The position numbers were made by a program, and so were the translations under genes. Below, in pieces: positions 16,365-26,203 of a stretch of 64,000 nucleotides of DNA. Origin of the DNA: Vibrio rotiferianus CAIM 577 = LMG 21460. GTDB lineage: Bacteria; Pseudomonadota; Gammaproteobacteria; Enterobacterales; Vibrionaceae. A model generated the notes under the pieces. It ran no database searches. It was not told the origin of the DNA and saw only the letters and a list, made by a program, of their open reading frames with translations. The stretch lies in NCBI RefSeq assembly GCF_002741985.1, contig NZ_APHW01000020.1, positions 1-64,000 on the forward strand. Reading direction: 5' to 3'. Within the stretch, counting starts at the first letter, position 1, and every line of letters begins with the position of its first letter.

Positions 16365-17618
16365 TTATTTGTTCAGTTCGTGAATCAGCGGCAAACCTTG
16401 ACCTGCTTCTAATTCCTGAACATGCCAATCAAGGCCGATAGTTGGCATTGTTTCTAGGAACGGGTCTGGGTTTAGCTGTTCCATGTTGAACACACCTTTA
16501 TCTGCCCATTCGCCACGGAAGAATTGCAGCGCTGCAGTAATAGCAGGAACACCCGTAGTGTAAGAGATCGCTTGGTGTTCTACATCTTCGTAAGCCACTT
16601 CGTGGTCTGCGTTGTTGTAGATAAACACGCTACGCTCTTTGCCGTCTTTCTTACCTTGAACCCAAGTACCAATACACGTTAGGCCAGTGTAGCCTGGTGC
16701 TAGAGACGTTGGATCTGGTAGCATCGCTTTTAGTACATGAAGAGGTTGGACGACTGTACCATCGTGCAGCGTTAGCGGGTCTGGGCTCAATAGGCCGATA
16801 TCACGCATTACATTGAAGTAGTTAAGGTAACGGTCACCGAAACCCATCCAGAATTCAATGCGTTTAGCAGGGATGAACTCTTTCATTGAGCGAACTTCAT
16901 CGTGTGCCATTGAGTACACTTTGTGTGAACCACAGTTCGGGAAATCGAACTCTAGCATACGAGAGTGACAAGGTACTTGTTTCCACTCGCCGTTTTCCCA
17001 GTAGAATGAATCGCCTTGGATCTCAAGCATGTTCGTTTCTGGGTCAAAGTTCGTCGCAAACTTCTTACCGTGATCGCCTGCGTTCACGTCCATTACGTCA
17101 ATCGTGTCGATTTCATCAAACAGATGCTTCACTGCATACGCCGCGAATACTGATACTACGCCTGGATCGAAACCCGCGCCTAGGATACCCGTGATGCCCG
17201 CTTCTTCGAACTTCTCACGGTAGCCCCACTGCCAATCGTAAGCTTCAGGAACCTGCTGACCTTCAGAACATAGGTCAACCGCTACTGATGTATCTAAGTA
17301 TGAAACTTTTGCTCGGTAACACGCTTCCATGATTGGCATGTTAACCCACGGAGGACCCGCGTTGATCACTAGATCCGGTTTTACTTCTTCAATAAGAGCA
17401 ACCAGAGAATCTACGTCGTCAGCATTCACTGCACGCGCGTCTAGTTTCTTAGCTGAATCTTTCAGGTTGTTTTTCTTCTGAATCGATTCGATGATCTTCT
17501 CACACTTACCGATAGTACGTGATGCGATTGTGATATCACCCAGAACGTCGTTGTTTTGTGCTGCTTTATGTGCAACAACCCAGCCAACGCCGCCTGCACC
17601 AATCTGTAGAACTGCCAT
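16365..17618 (-). CDS. Carboxynorspermidine synthase (dehydrogenase)
   Basis: Saccharopine-dehydrogenase-like enzyme (often annotated lys1-like) that condenses aspartate semialdehyde with 1,3-diaminopropane, using NADPH, to carboxynorspermidine. The N-terminal Rossmann motif is VLQIGAGGVGWVVAH (residues 3-17). GAGFDPGVVSVFAAY and the long alpha/beta substrate domain follow. Length 417 aa is typical. It begins 18 bp after the upstream fused diaminobutyrate enzyme and precedes nspC, the standard Vibrio order for norspermidine synthesis. Confidence 0.93.
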   Translation of the reverse strand: MAVLQIGAGGVGWVVAHKAAQNNDVLGDITIASRTIGKCEKIIESIQKKNNLKDSAKKLDARAVNADDVDSLVALIEEVKPDLVINAGPPWVNMPIMEACYRAKVSYLDTSVAVDLCSEGQQVPEAYDWQWGYREKFEEAGITGILGAGFDPGVVSVFAAYAVKHLFDEIDTIDVMDVNAGDHGKKFATNFDPETNMLEIQGDSFYWENGEWKQVPCHSRMLEFDFPNCGSHKVYSMAHDEVRSMKEFIPAKRIEFWMGFGDRYLNYFNVMRDIGLLSPDPLTLHDGTVVQPLHVLKAMLPDPTSLAPGYTGLTCIGTWVQGKKDGKERSVFIYNNADHEVAYEDVEHQAISYTTGVPAITAALQFFRGEWADKGVFNMEQLNPDPFLETMPTIGLDWHVQELEAGQGLPLIHELNK

Positions 17619-17636
17619 AGTTTTCCGTTACCTTTA

Positions 17637-20528
17637 TTAAACTAGCTCAACTGCTAGCGTGTTGATTTTCAAGAGCAAAGATTCAAAGTCCGCTGTCGTT
17701 AGACAAGGATTCAAAATCGTAAATTTAAGAGCGGTTTTACCATCAACGATGGTTTCACCAAGTACCGCGATACCACGAGTTAACGCTTCAAGACGCAATG
17801 CTTTGTTCAGTTCATCTAAATCTGCAGATGCGTTGTTTGTGCGTACATTGGTTGCACGGAATAGAACCGTTGAAAGTGCTGGTTCAGCAAGAAGTTCAAA
17901 CTGCTCGTGGTTGCGAACCATGTCGGCAACCTGCTGCGTTTGTACCAATAAGTGATCGTACATATCACCAAGTGCCTTAGGACCAACGTTTTGCATCGTC
18001 ATAAAGACTTTCAATGCATCAAAACGCTTCGTCGTTGCGATAGATTTGTCGACCAAGTTTGGTAGCTCATCATGTTCACGGTTTAGGTAGTCAGCATGAT
18101 GAAGCAGGAACTTAAAATTAGACTTGTCGTTCACCAGCAACGCGCCGCAGCTGATTGTTTGGTAAAACAGTTTGTGGAAGTCGACACTGATCGAGTGTGC
18201 ACGCTCTACACCTTTCAGGCGTGATTTGTGGCTGCTAAGAATCAATGCGCCACCGTAAGCACCATCCACGTGCATCCACATCTCATGTTTCGCTGCCATA
18301 TCAGCAATGAAATCAAGATCGTCAATTGCGCCGTGATCGGTCGTACCCGCAGTGCCAACAATAGCGAATGGAATCAAACCTTCTGCTTTTGCCTGAGTTA
18401 GAACGTGATCTAACTGAGTAATGTCCATTGTGCCGTCAGCGTTCGCATCGACGGTCATCACGGCTTTTTCACCTAGACCCATCCAAGATGCTGACTTTTG
18501 AACCGTGAAGTGCGATTTCTTCGAACATACGATACGAAGTTTGTCGGCGTAATCAGGAAGGCCCAGCTTCTGAATTGAGTGGTTACTTAGCTTGTCAGCA
18601 ATCCAGTCACGCGCCAGCATTAGGCCCATTTGGTTGCTTTGTGTGCCACCGCTAGTGAAGATGCCATCTGCCTTATCACCAAGCTCGTATTTATCGCACA
18701 GCCAGTTAATCACTTTTTGCTCTACGTAAGTCGCAGAAGATGCTTGATCCCATGAATCCATTGATTGGTTCAACGCTGCAATCATCGCTTCTGCCGCGAC
18801 TGCAGGCATCAAAGGAGGCGTATGCAAGTGAGCAATACAATCAGGGTGTTGAGTGAAGATCGCGTTTTTAGCAACAAGTTCTGCCGCTTCATCAATCACC
18901 GATTTCAGCGATGCATTTTTGTTATCCAGATCGACAGCATTAATTGCAGCTTCTAGAAACTGAGGATTCATACCTGAGTATGGTGCGTTCACTTGTTCGA
19001 ATACCGACTTCATCGCCGCTGTCGTGTGATTCATTACAGACGCAAATTCAGCACTGCCAAGTTCACCGGTATGAATGAAGTGCTTTTTCCATTCTTCTTG
19101 TTGCGATGTTTCAACATGGCTACCGCCTGCTGCGATGATCGCATCTTCAAGAACTCGTAGAGCAAAGTCGATTTGCTCGAAAGAGATGATAAGCGGAGGA
19201 AGGAAGCGAATTACAGAGCCATCACGACCACCCTTTTCTACCATCAAGCCACGCTCAAGTGCCGCTCGTTGGATAGCAAGAGTAAGCTGACCATCAGCGA
19301 GAGGCTCTCCGAACTTATTCAATTCGCCGTTTGGATTCTTAATTTCTACACCCAGCATTAAGCCTTTACCGCGAACGTCTGCGATACAGTTAACGCGTTT
19401 TTGAATGCTCTCAAGACCAAAGCGTAGATACTGGCCTGCAACGTTTGCGTGCTCAACAAGACTGTCGCGTTGGATGATTTCGAGTGCTTTCGCACCTGAG
19501 ACCATAGCAAGTTGGTTACCACGGAACGTACCGGTGTGTTCGCCTGGCTTCCATGTATCGTGTTGCTTATTGATCACAAGCAGCGACATTGGTAAGCCGC
19601 CACCAATCGCTTTAGACAAACACAAAATATCAGGAACGATCCCTGCTTCTTCGAATGCGAAGTTGTAACCAGATTTACCCACACCACATTGAATTTCATC
19701 AAAGATCAGAAGGATACCGTGCTCATCACAGATGCGGCGCAACTCACGTAGCCAGAATGCAGGCGCAGGAATAACACCACCCTCACCTTGCACAGGCTCC
19801 ACGATAATCGCAGCAGGCTTCATGATACCCGCTTCATCATCGTTGAGCAGACGCTCGATGTAACGAATACTCGCTTTCGCCCCTTCGTCACCGCCTAGAC
19901 CAAATGGACAACGTAAGCTGTAAGGGAAAGGCATAAAGTGTACGTCTGACATCAAACCAGTACGGCGAGCTTTAGTGCCCAAGTTCCCCATCATACCCAT
20001 GGTACCGTTTGTCATGCCGTGGTAGGCACCGCGGAAAGCAAACATGGTGTTACGACCCGTGGTTTGTTTGGCCAGCTTGATTGCTGCCTCAACCGCGTCT
20101 GCACCAGAAGGGCCACAGAACTGAATCACGCAGTTGTCACTCAGCTCTTGAGGAAGAAAGCCTTTAACAGACTTAATAAAATGCGTTTTCGCAGATGTCG
20201 CGATATCCAGAGTTTGGTACGGCAGACCAGAATCCAATTGTTCTTTTAACGCTTGGTTGATTTCTGGGTGGTTGTAACCCAAAGCCAAAGTGCCGGCCCC
20301 TGCAAGACAATCTAGGAAGATTTGACCACGCGTATCTTCAACTAAACAGCCATAAGCTTGCTTGATCGCTATTGGTAAACGACGTGGGTAAGAACGAACC
20401 TCAGATTCATGTTCCGCCTGTTCAATAAGGATTTGATCTGGCGTTAAATCATACGTTCCATCAACAACTGGAACCTGAGTAGAAAAAGTGTTTGCGATAG
20501 TATTATCGACTTCAAAGGCAGTGCTCAT
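17637..20528 (-). CDS. Fused diaminobutyrate aminotransferase / decarboxylase
   Basis: Bifunctional PLP protein of 963 aa. The N-terminal half (about 1-480) is a class III aminotransferase making L-2,4-diaminobutyrate from aspartate semialdehyde and glutamate; its PLP lysine is K306 in LCLSKAIGG. The C-terminal half (about 500-963) is a group II decarboxylase giving 1,3-diaminopropane, with HVDGAYGG and the PLP lysine K786 in SVDFHKLFYQ. The fusion channels product into the synthase that follows and is characteristic of Vibrio, where other bacteria have two genes. First gene of the operon. Confidence 0.95.
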   Translation of the reverse strand: MSTAFEVDNTIANTFSTQVPVVDGTYDLTPDQILIEQAEHESEVRSYPRRLPIAIKQAYGCLVEDTRGQIFLDCLAGAGTLALGYNHPEINQALKEQLDSGLPYQTLDIATSAKTHFIKSVKGFLPQELSDNCVIQFCGPSGADAVEAAIKLAKQTTGRNTMFAFRGAYHGMTNGTMGMMGNLGTKARRTGLMSDVHFMPFPYSLRCPFGLGGDEGAKASIRYIERLLNDDEAGIMKPAAIIVEPVQGEGGVIPAPAFWLRELRRICDEHGILLIFDEIQCGVGKSGYNFAFEEAGIVPDILCLSKAIGGGLPMSLLVINKQHDTWKPGEHTGTFRGNQLAMVSGAKALEIIQRDSLVEHANVAGQYLRFGLESIQKRVNCIADVRGKGLMLGVEIKNPNGELNKFGEPLADGQLTLAIQRAALERGLMVEKGGRDGSVIRFLPPLIISFEQIDFALRVLEDAIIAAGGSHVETSQQEEWKKHFIHTGELGSAEFASVMNHTTAAMKSVFEQVNAPYSGMNPQFLEAAINAVDLDNKNASLKSVIDEAAELVAKNAIFTQHPDCIAHLHTPPLMPAVAAEAMIAALNQSMDSWDQASSATYVEQKVINWLCDKYELGDKADGIFTSGGTQSNQMGLMLARDWIADKLSNHSIQKLGLPDYADKLRIVCSKKSHFTVQKSASWMGLGEKAVMTVDANADGTMDITQLDHVLTQAKAEGLIPFAIVGTAGTTDHGAIDDLDFIADMAAKHEMWMHVDGAYGGALILSSHKSRLKGVERAHSISVDFHKLFYQTISCGALLVNDKSNFKFLLHHADYLNREHDELPNLVDKSIATTKRFDALKVFMTMQNVGPKALGDMYDHLLVQTQQVADMVRNHEQFELLAEPALSTVLFRATNVRTNNASADLDELNKALRLEALTRGIAVLGETIVDGKTALKFTILNPCLTTADFESLLLKINTLAVELV

Positions 20529-21177
20529 ACTACATGACCCCTTGAATTAGAATGATTCTCTATCCTGTATTTATTATCGTTAGCATTAAATAACAGGAGA
20601 TACAGATACACCTCCGCATTCGTCATCGATTAAACGACAAATACAGATAACCCGTCACAAAAAGCGTGACTTTTATTAAGCTTGGGAAGTAATCAAGGCT
20701 CCGTAATGCACCCGTTTTGTAAAACAGGACATTTCGGTAGTATGAAGCTGATTAGTGTGTGTTTATTTAAAGGTTTCAATGTTGGGTTTCCCATTAACAT
20801 GCCGCTTCTACAGCACTAGTATCCCGTCTATCAACAAAAGGCTTTGTCGATACCTACCCTACGCAGTGTCACAATCAGCTTGAATGGTCGCTGCGCGTAT
20901 CCCCCAGAGAATCAAATGACGTAAAATTACGCTCCGAGATTGCGCGCGAATTTATCACAGAATAAAATCGTCTGGCAATACGTTTTCATCAGTTTCATAT
21001 TGATTAAGATCACAATAACAATAAACCGAGTGCTAAGGGATTTGCCACAATATGGATCTGTCTCGCAGAAAAGTGCATTAGAGGTGTGTAAGCAGAAAGA
21101 AATAAGCAGAACTAGAAGCCGACCAACATCGTCTAAGCTGCAGTTTAGGGCTAGTAATTGGGATAGTGTCAAACGAG
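20529..21177. other. Long non-coding gap with a CRP-like site
   Basis: About 650 bp with no convincing gene, though short frames occur. It should hold the promoter of the diaminobutyrate gene on the minus strand. At 20997-21018 a CRP-like sequence reads, on the minus strand, TTGTGATCTTAATCAAT (core TGTGA-N6-TCAAT, two mismatches in the second half site). A weak dyad GTCAC/GTGAC followed by TTTT occurs near 20655-20675. A small RNA is possible but I cannot support one. Confidence 0.4.
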
Positions 21178-21179
21178 AA

Positions 21180-21209
21180 AAGAAAAAGCCCAGCATAAAT
21201 GCTGGGCTT
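21180..21209 (-). terminator. Terminator of the tRNA operon
   Basis: 11-bp stem AAGCCCAGCAT / ATGCTGGGCTT (21186-21209) followed on the minus strand by TTTCTTTTC, immediately downstream of the last tRNA. Confidence 0.82.
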
Positions 21210-21215
21210 ATAATC

Positions 21216-21291
21216 TGGAGCGACACACGAGGTTCGAACTCGTGACCTCAACCTTGGCAAGGTTGCGCTCTACCAACTGAGCTAGTGTCGC
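21216..21291 (-). tRNA. tRNA-Gly (GCC), copy 2 of the array
   Basis: 76 nt including encoded CCA. Acceptor GCGACAC pairs with GTGTCGC. Anticodon loop CTTGCCAAG gives anticodon GCC. T loop GTTCGAACC is intact. Identical in sequence to the copy at 21468-21543. Confidence 0.97.
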
Positions 21292-21302
21292 AGATTTTGA
21301 GA

Positions 21303-21389
21303 TGGTGCCCCGGGCCGGACTTGAACCGGCACAACGCGAACGTCGAGGGATTTTAAATCCCTTGTGTCTACCAATTCCACCACCAGGGC
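21303..21389 (-). tRNA. tRNA-Leu (UAA)
   Basis: 87 nt with encoded CCA and the long variable arm of class II tRNAs. Acceptor GCCCTGG pairs with CCGGGGC (one G-U). Anticodon TAA lies in the loop ATTTAAAAT. The sequence parallels E. coli leuZ, which also sits in a gly-cys-leu array beside pgsA. Confidence 0.97.
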
Positions 21390-21467
21390 ACACAAATATT
21401 CTTTGTGATGCCTTTACAGAAAAGTAAAACACCATCTGATACCGCTAATCGCCATATCATTTAAATT

Positions 21468-21543
21468 TGGAGCGACACACGAGGTTCGAACTCGTGACCT
21501 CAACCTTGGCAAGGTTGCGCTCTACCAACTGAGCTAGTGTCGC
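21468..21543 (-). tRNA. tRNA-Gly (GCC), copy 1 of the array
   Basis: 76 nt with CCA, anticodon GCC, identical to the copy 176 bp downstream in the array; the identity stops at the tRNA boundaries. Confidence 0.97.
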
Positions 21544-21580
21544 ATTTATTCTCGAAAGCCATTCGCTCTCAAAAGAATAA

Positions 21581-21654
21581 TGGAGGCGCCTCCCGGAGTC
21601 GAACCGAGGTCCACGGATTTGCAATCCGCTGCATAGCCACTCTGCCAAGGCGCC
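21581..21654 (-). tRNA. tRNA-Cys (GCA)
   Basis: 74 nt with CCA. Acceptor GGCGCCT pairs with AGGCGCC. Anticodon GCA in TTGCAAA. First gene of the array in transcription order. Confidence 0.97.
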
Positions 21655-21722
21655 TCATTTGTGAAGGAAGCTTAACTTCTCTCACCACCCTTTCAAGCCG
21701 TGCTCTCTTGGGTACGGAATGC

Positions 21723-21750
21723 ATTCTACGGATTCGGACGATCGAGTCAA
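21723..21750 (-). promoter_or_regulatory. Promoter of the tRNA array
   Basis: On the minus strand TTGACT (-35, 21750-21745), 16-bp spacer, TAGAAT (-10, 21728-21723). Transcription would start about 60 nt before tRNA-Cys. The remaining 250 bp up to the pgsA terminator hold no gene that I can support. Confidence 0.65.
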
Positions 21751-22001
21751 CACTATTTTTATTTTTTTAAATCGTTTGACCAGAATTTGTGCGAAAGACG
21801 GTAAATTGATTAGTTTTAATACTGAGATTAGCCCAAATACTCGTGTTTATCATGAATATTGCGCTACGCCGTTCACCTACCCTCTGGCATTCCTTCTTGT
21901 ATTAACTATCGATAATTAAAGGAACAAACCGCATTACGCGTTTAGTAGGATTAAAAACAAGACTCATGTCACATTTTTTCTTCATCATGAATCCGAGGCA
22001 C

Positions 22002-22027
22002 AAAAAAGCAGGCTATCAAGCCTGCTT
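22002..22027 (-). terminator. Terminator after pgsA
   Basis: 9-bp stem AAGCAGGCT / AGCCTGCTT with 4-nt loop and a U run on the minus strand. Confidence 0.82.
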
Positions 22028-22055
22028 CTTAAAATGCTATTTGTGTTGGATTCTT

Positions 22056-22613
22056 TTAATGGTGCTCTTCATTGAGCAAATCATCCTTTGCAGCAGCCAG
22101 GTACTGAACCATTGACCAATACGTTAGGAAGGTTGCCACATACAAGGCACCAAAGCCTAACCACACCATCCAATCGTCATAACGCCAAATCAGAACCCAC
22201 AGAGCAAACATTTGTGAGACAGTCTTGACTTTGCCCACCCAAGAAACCGCCACACTGGCTCGTTTCCCGATCTCGGCCATCCATTCGCGCAATGCAGAGA
22301 TAATGATTTCACGCGCTATCATAGTAACCGCAGGGATCGTGACCCAAATCGTGTGGTAATGCTCAGTGATCAAAATCAACGCCGTCGCAACCAGCACTTT
22401 ATCAGCCACTGGGTCGATGAAAGCACCAAAACGAGACGTTTGGCCTAGCTTACGAGCAAGCATGCCATCTAGCCAGTCAGTAAAACCTGCGACCCAGAAA
22501 ACCATTGCTGCTGCAAAAGGCGCCCAAGAGTAAGGTAGATAGAAGACAACCACAAAAACTGGGATTAGGAACAGTCTTAGTAGAGATAGAATGTTCGGGA
22601 TATTCAAACGCAT
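22056..22613 (-). CDS. pgsA: CDP-diacylglycerol-glycerol-3-phosphate phosphatidyltransferase
   Basis: Inner-membrane enzyme that makes phosphatidylglycerol phosphate from CDP-diacylglycerol and glycerol-3-phosphate. The CDP-alcohol phosphotransferase signature is complete: [18 protein letters not shown] followed by DPVADK. There are several membrane segments. Length 185 aa is typical. It is last in the uvrY-uvrC-pgsA cluster, the same order as in E. coli, with the gly-cys-leu tRNAs just beyond. Confidence 0.97.
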   Translation of the reverse strand: MRLNIPNILSLLRLFLIPVFVVVFYLPYSWAPFAAAMVFWVAGFTDWLDGMLARKLGQTSRFGAFIDPVADKVLVATALILITEHYHTIWVTIPAVTMIAREIIISALREWMAEIGKRASVAVSWVGKVKTVSQMFALWVLIWRYDDWMVWLGFGALYVATFLTYWSMVQYLAAAKDDLLNEEHH

Positions 22614-22659
22614 TTTATTATTCTCTTACACATTGCGGCTTAATGTTGCGGGATTTTCC

Positions 22660-24492
22660 TTATTGTTTCAATGCTTGGAAAATAATTTCTGCCAAAGAGT
22701 GACTAATTCCCGGTACTTTGGCGATTTCTTCAACACTTGCGCGCTTTAATTCCTGTAAACCGCCCATGTATTTGAGCAAGGCTTGACGACGCTTTGGACC
22801 CACGCCCTCAATTCCTTCTAACGCACTGGTTCGTCGGGTTTTTCCCCGTTTAGCCCGATGCCCCGCAATTGCGTGGTTATGGCTTTCGTCGCGAATGTGC
22901 TGAATGAGGTGAAGTGCTGGCGCGTCACTTGGCAAATTAAACTCATCACCATCTACGGTAATTAAGGTTTCAAGACCAGGTTTGCGGGTCACACCTTTGG
23001 CAATACCAATCATAGTTGGACGCTTCGGCCAATCTCCCCAGTAGTGGGATATGATTTCATGCGCTCGGTTGAGCTGCCCTTTACCACCATCGATGAAGAT
23101 GATGTCAGGAATCTTCTCTACATCAAGCTGCTTCGAATAACGACGCTCTAGAGCTTGTCCCATTGCTGCGTAATCATCACCACCAGTAATGCCAGTAATA
23201 TTGTAACGACGATACTCCTGTTTAACAGGGCCTTCACTGTTGAACACCACGCATGAGGCAATGGTACTCTCGCCCATCGTGTGCGAGATATCGAAACATT
23301 CCATACGAGCGATACTTTCCATCCCCAAGACTTCTCGCAGAGCTTTAAAACGCTGATTGATGGTCATCTTGTGATTGATCTTGGTGGTGATTGCCGTCAA
23401 AGCGTTAGTATTCGACAGTTTGAGGTAACGTCCACGTGACCCTGTTGGAGAGGTATGGAACTGAACCTTACGGCCTGCCACTTCACTCAGGGCTTGTTGA
23501 ATCGGCTCGATATCGCCACTCAGCTCTTGATTCAAAATAATACGAGACGGGATGGTGCGTGCCTCGTTATGGCTCAAATAGTACTGAGTAAGGAAGCTAT
23601 CAAAGACTTCTTGTTGACTGGTGTTCTGTGGAATCTTAGGAAAATGACTGCGACTGCCTAGCACCTTGCCCTGACGAATCATCAAGATATGGATACAAGC
23701 GATACCGTTTTCTTGTGCAAAACCAAGTACGTCCATATCATCCATACTGTCTTCTGAAACGTACTGCTGTTCTTGTACGCGTCGAATCGCTTGAATCTGA
23801 TCACGAAATTTCGCTGCATCTTCAAAGCGGAGCTGCTGGCTTGCCACTTCCATCTTCTCGATTAGTTGCTCAAGCACTTGTTTATCTTTGCCCTGCAAAA
23901 ACAAGCGAACAAAGCCCACCAGCTCGGCATATTCTTCATCAGAAATTATGGTGCTAACACACGGCCCCGCACAGCGACCAATTTGGTACATCAAACAAGG
24001 GCGAGTACGGTTGGAATAAACCGTATCTTCACACTGACGAACAGGGAGTGTTTTCTGCAAAAGGTGCAAAGTTTCTCGTACCGCACCAGAATCCGGGTAT
24101 GGTCCAAAGTACTCACCTTTGCGCTTTTTCGCACCACGATGCATAGACAATCGCGGATGTTTATGACCACTGATGAAAATGTAAGGGTACGACTTATCGT
24201 CACGCAGGAGTACGTTGTATTTCGGTAAATATTGCTTGATGTAGTTGTGCTCAAGGATGAGCGCTTCCGTCTCGGTGTGGGTCACCGTGACGTCAATTTT
24301 AGCGATATTACTTACGAGAGCGCGGGTCTTTTCACTGTCGAGTTTCTTACGAAAATAACTTGAGAGGCGCTTTTTTAGATCTTTGGCTTTGCCGACATAA
24401 ATAACAACAGCCTCGGCGTTGTACATTCTGTAAACGCCGGGCTGATGAGTTACTGTCTTGAGAAAGGAAGCCGAATCGAAGGGTTGATTCAC
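22660..24492 (-). CDS. uvrC: Excinuclease ABC subunit C
   Basis: Nuclease of nucleotide excision repair that incises both sides of a lesion in the UvrBC complex. Domains in order: GIY-YIG nuclease (PGVYRMY...[13 protein letters not shown], residues about 18-40), Cys-rich segment ([15 protein letters not shown]), UVR helices (about 205-240), RNase H-like 5' nuclease ([12 protein letters not shown]), C-terminal tandem helix-hairpin-helix. Length 610 aa is normal. It begins with GTG at 24492, one base after the uvrY stop, so translation is probably coupled. Confidence 0.97.
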   Translation of the reverse strand: MNQPFDSASFLKTVTHQPGVYRMYNAEAVVIYVGKAKDLKKRLSSYFRKKLDSEKTRALVSNIAKIDVTVTHTETEALILEHNYIKQYLPKYNVLLRDDKSYPYIFISGHKHPRLSMHRGAKKRKGEYFGPYPDSGAVRETLHLLQKTLPVRQCEDTVYSNRTRPCLMYQIGRCAGPCVSTIISDEEYAELVGFVRLFLQGKDKQVLEQLIEKMEVASQQLRFEDAAKFRDQIQAIRRVQEQQYVSEDSMDDMDVLGFAQENGIACIHILMIRQGKVLGSRSHFPKIPQNTSQQEVFDSFLTQYYLSHNEARTIPSRIILNQELSGDIEPIQQALSEVAGRKVQFHTSPTGSRGRYLKLSNTNALTAITTKINHKMTINQRFKALREVLGMESIARMECFDISHTMGESTIASCVVFNSEGPVKQEYRRYNITGITGGDDYAAMGQALERRYSKQLDVEKIPDIIFIDGGKGQLNRAHEIISHYWGDWPKRPTMIGIAKGVTRKPGLETLITVDGDEFNLPSDAPALHLIQHIRDESHNHAIAGHRAKRGKTRRTSALEGIEGVGPKRRQALLKYMGGLQELKRASVEEIAKVPGISHSLAEIIFQALKQ

Positions 24493-24493
24493 A

Positions 24494-25138
24494 CTAAAGA
24501 GTCTCGGTGTCCAGCATTCCGTGGCGGATCGCTAAGTGTGTTAACTCAACGTCACCATTGATGTCCAATTTACTAAACAGACGGTAGCGGTAGCTGTTGA
24601 CTGTTTTTGGACTTAAATTAAGTTGTTCAGAAATATCCGTTACTTTCTGCCCTTTGGTGATCATCATCATGATCTGCAATTCACGTTCTGAAAGGTCTTT
24701 AAATGGATTCTCTGAGGCTGGTGAGAATTGACTCAACGCCATCTGCTGCGCGATCTCTGGTGAGATGTAACGCTGTCCACTGTTAACCACTCGAATGGCA
24801 TTCACCATTTCGTCAGGTCCTGCACCTTTCGTTAAATAACCAGAAGCTCCCGCTTGCATGACTTTTGTCGGAAACGGGTTTTCAGTATGAACGGTTAAAA
24901 CGATGATTTTGACATCAGGATTCACTCGAAGAATCTTCTTAGTAGCTTCCAAGCCACCGATTCCCGGCATATTCATGTCCATCAAAACGACGTCAGCATG
25001 ATTACTGCGACACCATTTTACTGCATCTTCACCGCTGTCAGCTTCTCCTGCTACGTTCATTCCACGGACGTCTTCAATAATACGTCGTATCCCTGTGCGA
25101 ACCAGCTCGTGATCATCTACAAGGAAAACATTTATCAA
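24494..25138 (-). CDS. uvrY: Response regulator UvrY/VarA (GacA family)
   Basis: Two-component regulator paired in Vibrio with VarS/BarA. It activates the CsrB-type small RNAs that titrate CsrA, feeding into quorum sensing and virulence. N-terminal receiver with phosphoacceptor Asp in [10 protein letters not shown] (about residue 54), switch Thr in IVLTVHT and Lys in YLTKGAG. C-terminal LuxR-type helix-turn-helix ([15 protein letters not shown]...[17 protein letters not shown]). 214 aa. Known as varA in V. cholerae. First gene of uvrY-uvrC-pgsA. Confidence 0.96.
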   Translation of the reverse strand: MINVFLVDDHELVRTGIRRIIEDVRGMNVAGEADSGEDAVKWCRSNHADVVLMDMNMPGIGGLEATKKILRVNPDVKIIVLTVHTENPFPTKVMQAGASGYLTKGAGPDEMVNAIRVVNSGQRYISPEIAQQMALSQFSPASENPFKDLSERELQIMMMITKGQKVTDISEQLNLSPKTVNSYRYRLFSKLDINGDVELTHLAIRHGMLDTETL

Positions 25139-25652
25139 ACTTGTATCTCCACACTTTTAATTGGCTCTGCACCCACATTCAGTTTATTCAATGCGGATAT
25201 CAGTATGAGTGCCTATATAATACCGTATATGGCAAAAATTGCTTTATATGAATATGTGCTGAAACGCAAAGTTTAGCAAGAACTTATTTCTATATCTGGT
25301 CAGTAAGGCTGAATTTGCATATTTATCACAACCTTAGCCGAACAAAAAAACATCAACAAGTCGCTTCCCACATCATTGGGACAGCCATACAGCAAATTGT
25401 CCTCACAACGAAAATGTAAACAAGTAATGCCCGAAAGAAGCGTGCCACAATGTGATACTGGTCAATTTAACAACATTATCAATATCTTAACTCCGGACAG
25501 AAATTGGGTAGGAACCAGTGTCTCATATTTAATTATAATTCAATTTCATCATTAAATTAGATTTGCAAATGCATATTGTTTCATTATTATGGCCGCCGCA
25601 ATTTTATATTGCAGTTCTAAATTGGATATAACTTAAATATCAGGAAAATATA
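25139..25652. other. AT-rich gap between uvrY and the DUF3015 gene
   Basis: 514 bp without a gene, containing promoters for both divergent neighbours. A weak CRP-like TGTGA-TACTGG-TCAAT is at 25451-25466 and the dyad GCAAT-N5-ATTGC lies close to the DUF3015 gene. Nothing else recognised. Confidence 0.4.
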
Positions 25653-26135
25653 ATGAAAAAGCTTTTAGCAGTGGCAGCGCTAGCTACTCTTCCTCTTTCA
25701 AACGTTGCAATGGCTGACTCTGACATCGGTTGTGGCTTAGGTACTATGATTTTCGACGGAAAGTCTGGCAAAGTATTTAAAGTACTAGGTGCAACAACTA
25801 ACGGTACTTCTGGTAACCAAACGTTCGGCATCACTTTCGGTACGCTAGGTTGTGACGGTAACGGCACTATTACTTCAGCACAAAAACTAGCACTATTTAT
25901 CGATGGCAACATGGATAACCTAGCTCGTGATATCGCGAAAGGCGAAGGTGAGACTCTTGCTACGCTTTCTGAAGTTTGGGGCATTCAAGAAGCCGATAAA
26001 GCGGCTTTCAACCAAATGGCTCAAGAAAACTTTGCGAAAGTATTCAAATCTGAGAATGTGACTTCACAAGAAGTCTTCGCTAACCTAAATGACTTGGTTG
26101 CTGAAAACAACGCTCTAGCTGCTTACACTATCTAA
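25653..26135 (+). CDS. DUF3015-family periplasmic protein
   Basis: A 160-aa exported protein. The signal peptide MKKLLAVAALATLPLSNVAMA is cleaved near residue 21. The mature protein begins DSDIGCGLGTMIFDGKSGK and contains two cysteines (GCGLG and LGCDGNG) that could form a disulfide, then a helical C-terminal half. The GCGLG start and a TNGTSGNQTFGIT segment are what I recall of the DUF3015 family, which has no established function. It is followed by a terminator and then by the DUF4105 gene, a pairing I believe is common in marine gamma-proteobacteria. Confidence 0.8.
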   Translation: MKKLLAVAALATLPLSNVAMADSDIGCGLGTMIFDGKSGKVFKVLGATTNGTSGNQTFGITFGTLGCDGNGTITSAQKLALFIDGNMDNLARDIAKGEGETLATLSEVWGIQEADKAAFNQMAQENFAKVFKSENVTSQEVFANLNDLVAENNALAAYTI

Positions 26136-26154
26136 GCACCGGACCCCCTAATAG

Positions 26155-26181
26155 AAAGTGTCCTTTTGGACACTTTTTTAA
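26155..26181 (+). terminator. Terminator after DUF3015 gene
   Basis: Perfect 9-bp stem AAAGTGTCC / GGACACTTT with TTTT loop and T run. It ends about 23 bp before the next start codon, so the DUF4105 gene either has a promoter overlapping it or depends on read-through. Confidence 0.85.
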
Positions 26182-26203
26182 TGCTATATTTTCGCGGTAT
26201 TCG

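Noticed and set aside
20927..21245. Short open frames in the gap before the tRNA array
   Set aside because: No ribosome site, unlike any family I know, and they run into a terminator and a tRNA.
21208..21648. Open frames of 60-75 codons across the tRNA array
   Set aside because: They read through tRNA genes in the same or opposite sense; such frames are artefacts of conserved tRNA sequence.
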